From: Isosphaera pallida ATCC 43644
Lineage (GTDB): Bacteria; Planctomycetota; Planctomycetia; Isosphaerales; Isosphaeraceae
Direction: 5' to 3'
DNA length: 64,000 bases
Assembly: GCF_000186345.1 (NCBI RefSeq)
Contig: NC_014962.1
Span: forward strand, 5,408,965 to 5,472,964
The position numbers and the translations under genes are program-made. Positions 37,718 through 46,367 of this stretch are shown here, piece by piece (the first letter of the stretch is position 1; each line of letters begins with the position of its first letter). The notes beneath the pieces are model-generated. The model saw nothing but the letters and a program-made list of their open reading frames with translations. It was not told the origin of the DNA and ran no database searches.

Positions 37718-38824
37718 TCATATCCGCCGGGAGGCTTCCAGAGCGGCGCGGATCATCATGAGTTCGGCGATGTTTTCGAGAGTGAGGAGGCCGACCGAGC
37801 GTCCTTGGTGGCGGACTTGCATACAGGCCAGACCGTGTTCCCGCAGACGATTCATAGCGGGCAGCAGGGGGCCGTTCATCTCAACGACCTCGATGCCGGG
37901 CGTCATCGCCTCGGTGACAAGAGCTCGGGGACCCAGGCGAGCCAGACCCTCAAGCAGACGAGAACGAGGCAGAACCCCCACGATCGCGTCGGGACCATGA
38001 CCGATCGGGAAATCTTGTTGCGAACCAGCAAGCAGCTGTTCGGCGGCTTCGCCCAGCGTGGCGGAGGGGGGCAGAACCACGAAGTCGGTGAGCATCGCCT
38101 CGCCGATCGAGACGTCGCGGGTGGCATAACGTTCCTCGACCTGGTAAGCTTCGGCTCCCGCGCTGATCCAGACGAACAGCGCCACCAGCAGCAACAGCGG
38201 CGCGCCGACGTAAAGCCCAAGGAAACCGAAGCCAATGGCGAACAACTGGCCGATCGAGGCGGCGGTGCGGGTCGCTTTGGGGTAGTCCATCGTCATGGCC
38301 AGCAACGCCCGCAACACCCGGCCGCCGTCCATCGGGAAGGCAGGGATCAAGTTGAAAATCATGAGCATGACGTTGGCGATCAACAGATAGCCTAAAGGAC
38401 CATTGTTGAATACAATTTCAGAAACATGAAGATGATCATCCCGTTCAATTCTTACACCAAGACCGCTGAAAATCAGCACCAACGCGATTACTAAATTGAC
38501 GGCGGGTCCTGCCAAGGCCACCACCAATTCGTGAAGCGGGTTCTCAGGCATCTTGCGGAGCCGAGCCACCCCCCCGATGATCATCAGCGTGATGTCTTCG
38601 GTGGGGATGCCGTAGCGACGCGCAGCCAAGGCGTGACCCAACTCATGCAGCAGCACGCAACCAAATAGCGACAAGATGAACACGACCGCCTGAAACGCCT
38701 CACGCAGATCGCCGTGGGCTGCCCAGGATTGCAGCAACACAAAGGCGATCAGGATGAGGAAGGTCCAGTGCAGATAAAACGGGATGCCGAAAATTCGTCC
38801 TAGCTTGATTGACCATGAAAACAT
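37718..38824 (-). CDS. Site-2 protease (M50 family) with C-terminal CBS pair
   Basis: A 368-residue intramembrane zinc protease. The catalytic motif HELGH is in VLLHELGHALAARRYGI, and the third zinc ligand Asp is in LIPAFPMDGGRVLRAL. N- and C-terminal helices surround it, starting WSIKLGRIFGIPFYLHWTF. Residues ~245-360 form two CBS motifs (e.g. AMLTDFVVLPPSATLGEAAE and QVRHQGRSVGLLTLENIAEL), a common regulatory module for SpoIVFB/Rip1-like proteases. Such enzymes cut membrane-bound regulators. AAGGG is 9 bases before ATG 38824; the longer open frame upstream is non-coding by character. A stretch near 38395-38500 is visibly poorer in GC than the rest. No anti-sigma target is adjacent. Confidence 0.92.
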   Translation of the reverse strand: MFSWSIKLGRIFGIPFYLHWTFLILIAFVLLQSWAAHGDLREAFQAVVFILSLFGCVLLHELGHALAARRYGIPTEDITLMIIGGVARLRKMPENPLHELVVALAGPAVNLVIALVLIFSGLGVRIERDDHLHVSEIVFNNGPLGYLLIANVMLMIFNLIPAFPMDGGRVLRALLAMTMDYPKATRTAASIGQLFAIGFGFLGLYVGAPLLLLVALFVWISAGAEAYQVEERYATRDVSIGEAMLTDFVVLPPSATLGEAAEQLLAGSQQDFPIGHGPDAIVGVLPRSRLLEGLARLGPRALVTEAMTPGIEVVEMNGPLLPAMNRLREHGLACMQVRHQGRSVGLLTLENIAELMMIRAALEASRRI

Positions 38825-38963
38825 GAATAGGCCCTTAGTCGAGAAATTGCCCTGCCTTCGAACTGTCGGGTGAACTCGCACCAGCTGGCTTGTTGCGAGG
38901 TAAGGGAACCGCGAATGGCGAGGGAAAGGTGGTTGAAAGGAGCAGGTTGAGGTTGGTTTGGTT

Positions 38964-39794
38964 TCAGTTGGAGGGCGTGGGGTTGGTCGTAGCTTCACGT
39001 CCGGACAGAGCAAAGGGGGAGCGGGGACCAATTGGGGTGTCTGGCTTCTCGGTCGCCTCGCGGGGCTGATGGACTTGTTCCAGACGCAGCAGCAACTCCA
39101 AAAGCAAGGGACGGGCGCGTTCGTCGTCCACGGTGGGCAGTTGCCCAGGTTTGACGTTCCTCGGATCCCGGCCGCGTTGCAAACCCAGCAGACGGCTCAC
39201 GGCTCGATCGAAGGCGTGATGCAGGTGGTGGGGTTGGAAGCGTCGGGCATGAGCCGATTCGACAATCTGGGCCACCCGCGCCGGGAAGTCGTTGGGCAGA
39301 GCGGCCAGAAATGTTTCCAAAAGCTCGGTGAGTTCCAACTCGACTGGGCGGGGATCGGCGTCGCTGGCCACCCCGTGGAGTCGTCCGCCGTGGCGCGCCT
39401 CCCAGGCTTCCTGGCGGAGCAGCGCCTCGTCGATGGACCGGAGGAATTGGGCGGGATCGAATCGGCTTTTCGAGAAATACTCGTCCACACCGGCATCCAA
39501 CAAATCGACCACCACCTCGGGCGACTCCTGACCGGAGAGGGCCAAAATCGGAATCCAGGGCCGAATGGCCCGAAGTTTCCGCAAGGTGCCCATGCCCCCG
39601 CCCTCGGCCAGCTGATAGTCGAGGATCACCAAATCGTGTTCGGCGCTGAAGCGTTCGATCGCTTCACGTTCCGACTCGGCGTGGGCGATTTCGAATCGGG
39701 GCGCGGGGCGGCTTTGGAGCAACAGGGCGATGAAGTCGCGCTGGTCGGGGTCGTCTTCAACGTGAAGAATGCGATAGACGCGGGTGTCCGACAT
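38964..39794 (-). CDS. Response regulator with N-terminal receiver and unknown C-terminal domain
   Basis: 276 residues. The receiver (residues ~6-125) has the acidic pair in LHVEDDPDQRD (D14/D15), phospho-acceptor D59 in LVILDYQL, Ser in LALSGQES and Lys in YFSKSRF. The remaining ~150 residues are helical, without a DNA-binding motif I can recognise (e.g. LELTELLETFLAALPNDFPA). The last 40 residues are Pro/Ser/Thr-rich. It may be an output partner for a histidine kinase such as the hybrid CheA, but no kinase is adjacent. The next gene upstream on this strand is the CpaE-like ATPase, 455 bp away. Confidence 0.88.
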   Translation of the reverse strand: MSDTRVYRILHVEDDPDQRDFIALLLQSRPAPRFEIAHAESEREAIERFSAEHDLVILDYQLAEGGGMGTLRKLRAIRPWIPILALSGQESPEVVVDLLDAGVDEYFSKSRFDPAQFLRSIDEALLRQEAWEARHGGRLHGVASDADPRPVELELTELLETFLAALPNDFPARVAQIVESAHARRFQPHHLHHAFDRAVSRLLGLQRGRDPRNVKPGQLPTVDDERARPLLLELLLRLEQVHQPREATEKPDTPIGPRSPFALSGREATTNPTPSN

Positions 39795-40249
39795 AGATTA
39801 ATCGCTCCCATCGATCGAACGAACGGGGTTCGTGCGGGGTAGGATGAAGAGTCGAGTGATATGAAACAATGGAGACGATCCGATGGCGACCTCGTTGGTT
39901 GGGGTTGGCGAGGGGGCTTGGGAATCAGGTTGGTGAGCCGGAACGAGTCCGGAGGGCGATTCACTGGGGAATCCCAATGTTGTCAGCGAGGGCACGTGGG
40001 GTGGGGGAATGGTTGAGCGGGTTGATTGGAATCCCGTCAGAGAGTCAACATCGAGGAAACTAGGAAAGCATTCCCGAAGCGATCTCAGGCGGCAAGGCGA
40101 ACCGAGGAATGCCATTGTGGCCGGTTGTGTCCGGGTCGTCGAGTGGGTTCTAAGAGCGTGGAGGGGGGGGCGCCTTGAAAGGCTGCGGTTCGGGTCGGGC
40201 CCAGCCTGGGGGGGTTGGGGAGGTTGGGTGATGAGGAGGGGGATGGCCG
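39795..40249 (-). other. intergenic region between CpaE-like ATPase and response regulator
   Basis: 455 bases. Open frames exist on both strands but none has protein-like composition or a ribosome site. I see no clear promoter or terminator. Confidence 0.4.
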
Positions 40250-41479
40250 TCATCTTCCCAACCCCAGAACCCGTCCTAGGCGACCCAGCAGAGCGGTGGC
40301 AGAGCCGGCGTCGGAGTCATCGACCAAGGGGGTTCCGCGTCGAGCTTTGTGCTTGCGGGGGTCGGGGTCGCGATAGGTCTGTAGCAGGTCGGCCAGACGG
40401 GCAATGCCGCGAAGCGCAGGTGATTTGGGGGCGGCGACCCTCAGCAGTTTGCCCGCTTCGAGGGCGGTGTTGACCGCTTTGTAGTCGTTGGCAATGGTGA
40501 GGAGGCCGTCGGCTTCGATGAGGCGGGCGAGTTTGCCAGCCTGGAACCCGGCGAGGTCGGGATCGTAGCGATTGAGGACCACGAAAACGCCCCGTTGACC
40601 TTCCATCCGGCGGATGTGTTCGGTGAGCATGGTGATGACCCGGATCGCCGGAATCTTTTGTTCACCCACGAGGATAATTTCGTCGGAGGCGGCCAGCAAC
40701 TGGAAAAAGGCGTCGTCATAGGTGCAAGGCAGGTCGATGATAAGTTCGTCGGCCATCAAACGGAGCACCGCCACCAGCGCCATGACTTGGTCGGCCTGGG
40801 GAGGATGTTCGGGGATCGAGCGGTATTCTCCGGCCAGCACGGCTAAGCCGGGCCAGACTTCCTTGAGGGTTCGCCTGAGGGTCACCTCGTCGATGGCGTG
40901 GCCGATGCGGAACATGTCTTGGGTGGTGAATTCGGGCTGGATGCTCATGGTGTCCGCGAGTTTGCCCACCCGATGGGTTGGTTCGGTGAGGATGACCGCG
41001 CGCTTGAAGCGGTCGGCCAGTTCGGCTCCGAGGTTGGTGGCCACGGTGGTGGTGCCGCAGCCTCCCTTGACGCCGACCACCGCGATCAGACGGTGAGCCG
41101 GGTTGGACCCCGGCGAAAACTGACCGGCTAGGGCGTTGAGCGCCTCCTCGAAGTCCTCGGGGGAGGGGGGCAGCGTCACCACCTGATTGGCACCCGCCCG
41201 CATCGCCGCCATCAGGGTGTCGTAGCCGGCCAACGCTAGGATCGGCAGGCCGGGCAACGCCCGGCGGAGCCGACGCAGTTCGTTGACCTCCCATTCGTTG
41301 GTGGCTTGAAGCACCACCAACGCGTCGCACGCCGATGGATCGACCACATCCTTCAGCGCCGTGGTGACATCGGTGTACTCGCCTTCGACCGTCGCTCCCT
41401 GATTGAGCAGCAACGTCATCACGTCGTCGCGGAGTCGGCCGGGATTGAATCCGATGAGAAAGACAGGTAGGGGAAACAT
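40250..41479 (-). CDS. CpaE/MinD-like ATPase with pseudo-receiver N-terminus
   Basis: 409 residues. Residues ~5-125 form a receiver-like domain (PVFLIGFNPGRLRDDVMTLL, LPILALAGYDTLMAAMRAGA) without the phospho-acceptor Asp, as in CpaE proteins. Residues ~130-370 are a deviant Walker ATPase: LIAVVGVKGGCGTTTVATNL with the signature Lys, then DELIIDLPCTYDDAFFQLL and VLNRYDP. CpaE positions Tad pilus machinery at the pole; MinD relatives also place other structures. The C-terminal ~45 residues are basic and may be a tether. GAGGGG just before ATG 41479 selects this start. No other tad gene is in the window. Confidence 0.85.
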   Translation of the reverse strand: MFPLPVFLIGFNPGRLRDDVMTLLLNQGATVEGEYTDVTTALKDVVDPSACDALVVLQATNEWEVNELRRLRRALPGLPILALAGYDTLMAAMRAGANQVVTLPPSPEDFEEALNALAGQFSPGSNPAHRLIAVVGVKGGCGTTTVATNLGAELADRFKRAVILTEPTHRVGKLADTMSIQPEFTTQDMFRIGHAIDEVTLRRTLKEVWPGLAVLAGEYRSIPEHPPQADQVMALVAVLRLMADELIIDLPCTYDDAFFQLLAASDEIILVGEQKIPAIRVITMLTEHIRRMEGQRGVFVVLNRYDPDLAGFQAGKLARLIEADGLLTIANDYKAVNTALEAGKLLRVAAPKSPALRGIARLADLLQTYRDPDPRKHKARRGTPLVDDSDAGSATALLGRLGRVLGLGR

Positions 41480-41902
41480 TAAGCCCCTCATGTTCGAAGA
41501 AACGTCGAATCCGAAGGACGGTGGATGGGATGTGATTGGGGCCAAACCCGCGTTCTGGTGTTATAAAGGCGTGGTGAGGTTCAGGGGGGCCTCCACCCCA
41601 TCCCTCGTCGAATCCGGACGCTGGGTGTTCACGCCAACCAGATCGGGGTCGATCGGGGGGGGTCGCCGGTTCGTGGTTGCCGACAGGACTGATTCGACGA
41701 CCATCACGCCCGGCGATCCCTGGGAACGCGAACCCCCACGGCATGCTCGGCGTGGGGAGGGGAACTCACCCCGTCGGTTCCGTCTTGGCTTGGGCGTGTG
41801 GTCTTGATCTGGTTATCATCCTAACCCCGGCCTCTGGGTTCCTCCAGTCCCGATCGCCGGAACCAGGACGCAACCCAGCCGCAACCCACGGCGTTGTTGG
41901 AT
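41480..41902 (-). other. intergenic region upstream of the CpaE-like gene
   Basis: 423 bases without a supportable gene. A GC-rich hairpin CCCCACG (41734-41740) / CGTGGGG (41751-41757) could attenuate or end transcription from the upstream membrane-protein gene; it has no T tract. Confidence 0.4.
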
Positions 41903-42508
41903 TTAGGAGAATTGGATCGGCCCGCGACGCTCGGCGCGAAGATGGTCCAGATCCCGCAACCGCTGGGCGAGCCAGGCTTCCAGGCGGTCTAGAGTAGGGA
42001 ATTTGACCACGATGGCGACGAACGCGGCCCCCACCACCGTCAGGGGAGCAGGGTTGGAGGAGTCTATGAATGCGAACGTGATCAGACTCAGAAGACCGGC
42101 TCCTTCGGCTAGGACCAGGGTCAGGAGAAGTTCGATGAACCAGACGCCCGCCAGGTCGTTGCGCGCAGCCACCGTGGAACCCGGCGGTTTGGCCGCGAGC
42201 ACTTGGACTCCCTGACGACTGACCTGGGGTGGAATCCCCAACGCCATGCCCAACAGAACGACCGCCGAGAACGTCAGCACCCAGGAAGTGGGATCGCCCT
42301 GAGCTAGACTCGGCGCGGCCTCCTCCTCGGGTTGGGCGGCCTTGGAAAGATGGGGCGCCACCTCGGGGGCGGAGGCCGAAGAATAGGCCACCAGGAGAAA
42401 CACCACCGAGGTCACAATCAAGCTCGACAGGATGAAGATCGCCAAGAGTTTGGCAAACTGGAGTTGGACCGCGACCCGGTCGTCGGATCCGGAGGAGGGT
42501 TCAGTCAT
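41903..42508 (-). CDS. Membrane protein of unknown function (201 aa)
   Basis: Four predicted helices: LLAIFILSSLIVTSVVFLLV (~19-40), WVLTFSAVVLLGMALGI (~75-92), GVWFIELLLTLVLAEGAGLL (~120-140) and PLTVVGAAFVAIVVKF (~153-170). A Pro/Glu-rich loop separates the first two, and a charged helix follows at the C-terminus (LEAWLAQRLRDLDHLRAERR). AAAGG is 9 bases before ATG 42508. It lies 50 bp after the end of the next membrane protein gene, so the two are probably co-transcribed. No family is recognised. Confidence 0.75.
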   Translation of the reverse strand: MTEPSSGSDDRVAVQLQFAKLLAIFILSSLIVTSVVFLLVAYSSASAPEVAPHLSKAAQPEEEAAPSLAQGDPTSWVLTFSAVVLLGMALGIPPQVSRQGVQVLAAKPPGSTVAARNDLAGVWFIELLLTLVLAEGAGLLSLITFAFIDSSNPAPLTVVGAAFVAIVVKFPTLDRLEAWLAQRLRDLDHLRAERRGPIQFS

Positions 42509-42558
42509 AGATTCGAACCTTTCTCTGATTCTGAATATTAAGCATTATGAGCTTAGAA

Positions 42559-43908
42559 TTATTCCGGGCCGAATGGACGGGGCGAGTCGCGTTCGTCTGA
42601 GGCTGGGGGAAGTTCGTCGTCGTGATGACGAGAGGGGGGGAGGGCGTTTGGATTGGGTGGTTGGCGAACCGGTGGCGACCACGGCTGAGAGAAATCGGCG
42701 CGAGTCGGCGGCGTGGAACTGGTCGGCGGGTCGGGGAATGAGTTGGAGGGCGGTGGCGTCTCGGGACCGTCTTCAAGATCGTCATCGCTGACAGCGGTCT
42801 GATCTTGGTCCACGTCGTCGGTGGGGAATTGGGGAGGAATCGGGTATCGCGCGGTATGTTGAAACGGCGCGGTCTCTTCGAACGTCGGGCCGGTGAAGGC
42901 AAATTCCGACCCAGCGGCCAACGCCAACGGCTTGGGCTTGACCTGACCGAAGAACTCCTGGGGGACGTCCGGCCAGTCACGTCTGAGGGTCTTGAACAGC
43001 ACGTCGAGTTCGGCCACGAGCGCGCGCAGTTCGGGCTCGGCGACTCCCTTGCCGGCCGAGACCTTGAAGATCACCACGTTGACCTTCTCGGCCGCCTCGC
43101 GGACCTTGGGCAGGTCGTCGCGGTATTCCACGGCGTTGGACCGCTCGAGAATTTCGGCCAGCGAGGTCAATTCGGCCCAAAGCTGCTGAAAGTCGTCCAA
43201 GACCGCCGGATAGAGGAACCCTTTGCGGCTAAACTTGCCCTTGATGTTCTCAATATATTCAAAAAACTTGCGGTGATACCACTCCTGACGGTCGCGGATC
43301 AGACCGGCCAAAATCATGCTCCGCGCCCGAGCCGGTTCGGGCTGGACGTCGGCCATGAGGAGTTCCAATTCGTAGCGATAAATATCAAACCACATCTCGG
43401 CCAGAACGCGGCGCTCGAAGTCGGTTTCGGAATACAGTCGGGCGCGGTCATGGAAGTTGCGACAGATCGCCGTTAACGCCTCCACCCTCAAGGCGCGGGT
43501 ATTTCCATCCAGGACGGATGACTGGGCGGACGGCGTCGAGGAAGGTGAAGCTGAAGTCGAGGTGCGCGGAGGGAGAGTGAGGTTATTGAGCAAAGATGTG
43601 TCTATTTGAGAGGTTGAAGATGTCGAAATCGACATCACCGTGGCTGGAGGCATCGGACGGGTCAAAAGAAGCAAGCCGGTTCCCAACGCGGCCCCGGACA
43701 GAGTGGCACTGATGAGAACCAATCCCGCGCCGAGCGTTGCGACAACCTGTATCGACCCGATCCCTTGCCGCGTCGGGTCGATTCCCAGGGTGGCTGGGTT
43801 GCTCAGCGCGATCACGCCGGCTCCGGCGATCACAGCGGTGGCTAGCGCGCCGAGCAGTCCGCCCAATGCGAGTCGCCAACCACGGTTTCCCTCAAGACGT
43901 TGACTCAT
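42559..43908 (-). CDS. Hypothetical membrane protein with large cytoplasmic helical domain
   Basis: 449 residues. Two N-terminal helices (LALGGLLGALATAVIAGAGV and VVATLGAGLVLISATLSGAA) are followed by a Ser/Thr-rich linker. A compact helical domain covers ~130-330, with RVEALTAICRNFHDRARLYS, FERRVLAEMWFDIYRYELEL and IRDRQEWYHRKFFEYIENIK. The last ~120 residues are Pro-rich and disordered. AAGGA lies ~10 bases before ATG 43908. The helical part may be an interaction domain; no homologous family is recognised. It pairs with the 201-residue membrane protein downstream. Confidence 0.7.
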   Translation of the reverse strand: MSQRLEGNRGWRLALGGLLGALATAVIAGAGVIALSNPATLGIDPTRQGIGSIQVVATLGAGLVLISATLSGAALGTGLLLLTRPMPPATVMSISTSSTSQIDTSLLNNLTLPPRTSTSASPSSTPSAQSSVLDGNTRALRVEALTAICRNFHDRARLYSETDFERRVLAEMWFDIYRYELELLMADVQPEPARARSMILAGLIRDRQEWYHRKFFEYIENIKGKFSRKGFLYPAVLDDFQQLWAELTSLAEILERSNAVEYRDDLPKVREAAEKVNVVIFKVSAGKGVAEPELRALVAELDVLFKTLRRDWPDVPQEFFGQVKPKPLALAAGSEFAFTGPTFEETAPFQHTARYPIPPQFPTDDVDQDQTAVSDDDLEDGPETPPPSNSFPDPPTSSTPPTRADFSQPWSPPVRQPPNPNALPPSRHHDDELPPASDERDSPRPFGPE

Positions 43909-44124
43909 CGAAGATGGGTCCTTGATGATCGAGTCGATCCGAGCGGCCTGGGTTCCGCGCGGTTGAGCGCGACACGATCACTTGGCTGCCGGCTCCGTCT
44001 TGGCGGCCACCGACCTTTCCGCCCGGAGAAGAGATCCGCCTTCCTTCGCAAGTTTAGGCGACGTTCGGAGCGACGGCGGGCAGTGAGCGACGTGATGGGA
44101 GCGGGGCGTCGCCATTGGGGGGAT

Positions 44125-45057
44125 TCAAGTCTGGCCAGTCCACACCTCGCCGGAGGCCGCCTCAGCGCGGGCGAAGGCGTTGCGGATCGCCGTCAACGTC
44201 TCGGCGTCGAGCGGTCCCTTGGAGGCCGCCTCGATGTTGGCCTCGACGTTAGCTGGGTTGGTCGAGCCAACAATCGCCGTGGTCACGCCCGGTTGGCTCA
44301 GCGTGAACCGCAGCGCGATTTCAGGCCAGACCCGCGCCGGATCCCCCTCGAAGCCCAGATCGGCTGGATTCAGACCCATCGCCTGGAACCGTTCAGTGTA
44401 GAGCCGCGCGTAACTGGAGTAAAGCCCGCGTTGGGTCTCCAACGGTTTCCAGGCGGCGTTGGCAATGGGACGCTTGGCCATGACGCCCACGTTGGCGGCG
44501 ATCGCCGCGGGCAGCGCCGCCTTGATGTTGGCCTGGTCAACCAGATTGATTGAGGTTTGCAACACCGCTACGTCCTCTAGGCCACAGGCGAAGACCGCTT
44601 CGTCGTTGTCGCCCGAGTAGCCCGCAAACCGGATCTTGCCTGCGTCGCGGGCTTTGACCAATGCGCCGAGGGCCTCGCCGTTTTGGAGGATGTCTAGACC
44701 GCAGGAGTGGAGCAGCATCACATCCAGATGGTCGGTGCGCAGCCTCTTGAGCGCCCGATCGACGGTGGCCAGAATGACCGTCTCCGACCAGGCCGCACCT
44801 GGTAGGTCGGGGTACGCCTGGCCGCACTTGCTCACCAGCACGTACTCGTCGCGTCGATGACCCACCGTCGCCCCGATCAGTTCCTCGGAGCCCCGGTACA
44901 TCGCCGCGGTGTCAATTAGGTTGACCCCGCGATCCAGCATCAAGTTGAGGATGCGGCCGACTTGAGCCTGCTCGGTTTCCAGAAACCCAATCGGCGCGCC
45001 GCCGTAGCCCAACACTGAGACTTCCAGCCCTGTCTTGCCGAACGTCCGTTTCTCCAC
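44125..45057 (-). CDS. Aldo/keto reductase
   Basis: 310 residues in a (beta/alpha)8 barrel. The catalytic tetrad can be read as Asp and Tyr in NLIDTAAMYRGSE, Lys in VLVSKCGQ and His in VMLLHSCG. The NADPH-binding C-terminus has TTAIVGSTNPANVEANIEAA. The start is GTG 45057 (EKRTFGKTGLEVSVLGYGGA follows), selected by AAGGAG 9 bases upstream. The enzyme reduces carbonyls using NADPH; the substrate is unknown. It is the first minus-strand gene of the run down to 37.7 kb, separated by 216 bp from the membrane-protein pair. Confidence 0.93.
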   Translation of the reverse strand: MEKRTFGKTGLEVSVLGYGGAPIGFLETEQAQVGRILNLMLDRGVNLIDTAAMYRGSEELIGATVGHRRDEYVLVSKCGQAYPDLPGAAWSETVILATVDRALKRLRTDHLDVMLLHSCGLDILQNGEALGALVKARDAGKIRFAGYSGDNDEAVFACGLEDVAVLQTSINLVDQANIKAALPAAIAANVGVMAKRPIANAAWKPLETQRGLYSSYARLYTERFQAMGLNPADLGFEGDPARVWPEIALRFTLSQPGVTTAIVGSTNPANVEANIEAASKGPLDAETLTAIRNAFARAEAASGEVWTGQT

Positions 45058-45371
45058 GCGATGGGACTCCTTCGTTTCAACCCCGACCAAAGCCCAGTCA
45101 AGACGGCATCGTATCGTATTCGAGGGCCTTCGCGGTTTGGACCGCCGAAGATCGGCCGACCTCAAACTAACTCAACGCGACGCGGTCGGAGCGTCGCCAC
45201 TGGGTCGAACGGCCACGAGGCCGCCCAATCGCGGTCGAGTATGATGGGAGCGTCCTCTAAAATCAAAGGTGATGATGCCGACGGTCCAAAACATGGGATG
45301 GTCTGCTGGTACGAGGGACCGTGCAAGGAGTCGGTTTTCGTTCCTTCGGGCATGGGACGGCCCGTCGCTAG

Positions 45372-45904
45372 GGGCTGAGCAGCTTCTGGGGCAACGACCG
45401 CCAGGGGAGCTTCATCGAAATCGAACTCCGGGGTCCGCGCGATCCTTTAGGGGGATGCCGCCGCGACCTGACCGCCTATTCCGCCTCTGCTGGCCCGGAT
45501 CGAAGCGGCGATCCGCCGCAGCGAGGTGGTGGCGCGGTCAAGGGGATCGGCGGTTTCATCTGGCGTGCGACGCCCCAAACGACGCAGCGGAGCGCGCATG
45601 AGGACTCGCAAGAACCGCGACCCCAAGCCGCTGGCGATCATCGATCATAGCGGGCGACCTGGAGGCCACCCAACGTCTAGTGACTTGTCTGAGTTCCGCC
45701 GTGGTCGAAGCGCTCACCAGCCTGGCCTGGCCGATTGTGCTGGTCGAGCCTCGGGACGATCCCGAAACGAACCCCAGCCGCTCCCCTGTTGGAATCCCGT
45801 CGTCGTTGCCGAAGGCGGGAAATCCCGGATCAGAACTTCGGTTGGAAGAAAATTCGATCCGATTGGGAGGAAACCCGCTTGCGATGTCCAACGCGGTCGG
45901 TTAG
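45372..45904 (+). pseudogene. Decayed gene, open in successive frames
   Basis: Frame 1 of the remnant (from 45372, no start codon) reads SSFWGNDRQGSFIEIELRGP and is protein-like up to about 45550. The sense then passes to a second frame (RKNRDPKPLAIID, ~45605-45645), then a third (AGDLEATQRLVTCLSSAVVE, ending EPRDDPE) that runs to TAG 45904. Each stretch has coding-style third positions, but no single frame is open throughout. A stem-loop terminator follows 28 bases later, supporting former plus-strand transcription. The family is unknown. The rest of the gap (45058-45371 and 45966-46076) shows nothing supportable. Confidence 0.35.
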
Positions 45905-45932
45905 ATTCGGGAGTATCCCATCCGAATAACCA

Positions 45933-45965
45933 AAAACAGGGTCTGCTTCCGCCCGACCCTGTTTT
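45933..45965. terminator. Stem-loop terminator, T tract on both strands
   Basis: AAAACAGGGTC (45933-45943) pairs with GACCCTGTTTT (45955-45965) around an 11-base loop. The plus strand ends in TTTT and the minus strand in TTTTT, so it could act in both directions. It follows the decayed gene. Confidence 0.85.
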
Positions 45966-46076
45966 GTAACCCCTCTCGATCGTCTGGTTTCGCCGCTCCT
46001 CAGTTTCCTCCTTGGTTTGGTCGTGCGTAGACTCGTTCCGAGTCCTTCCGGCTTTCTTCCCGAAAAGGGGGCCATC

Positions 46077-46367
46077 TTGGTTCCCGACGGCTCCGATCAT
46101 TCATCCGCGTTGATGGACGCCGCCGATCTCCGGATTCGAATGATCTACAGATGTCCGATCGATCCACAAACCGTGGCCACGCTCAATCGGTTGCTCAACC
46201 GTTTAGATGGGTTGGCCTTGGTGGTGGACTCAATCGCGTCCTACGCGAAGGCGGCCGCCAACGCTCTGGTCGTGGTGGAGACTGCGCCGTTCTCCACGGT
46301 GGCTCCGGGTCCGCCGGCCGCTTTGGCGACGCCCCGCCGGGTGACCAATCGCGGTCAACGCCCGTGA
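46077..46367 (+). CDS. Small hypothetical protein (~96 aa)
   Basis: The segment LRIRMIYRCPIDPQTVATLN and RLDGLALVVDSIASYAKAAA looks like a genuine amphipathic protein. TTG 46077 is favoured by AAGGGG ~7 bases upstream; longer (TTG 46017) and shorter (ATG 46113) starts are possible. No family is recognised. The final 138 bases overlap, on the opposite strand, the 3' end of the TPR gene, so one of the two ends may be wrong or the overlap is real. Confidence 0.45.
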   Translation: MVPDGSDHSSALMDAADLRIRMIYRCPIDPQTVATLNRLLNRLDGLALVVDSIASYAKAAANALVVVETAPFSTVAPGPPAALATPRRVTNRGQRP

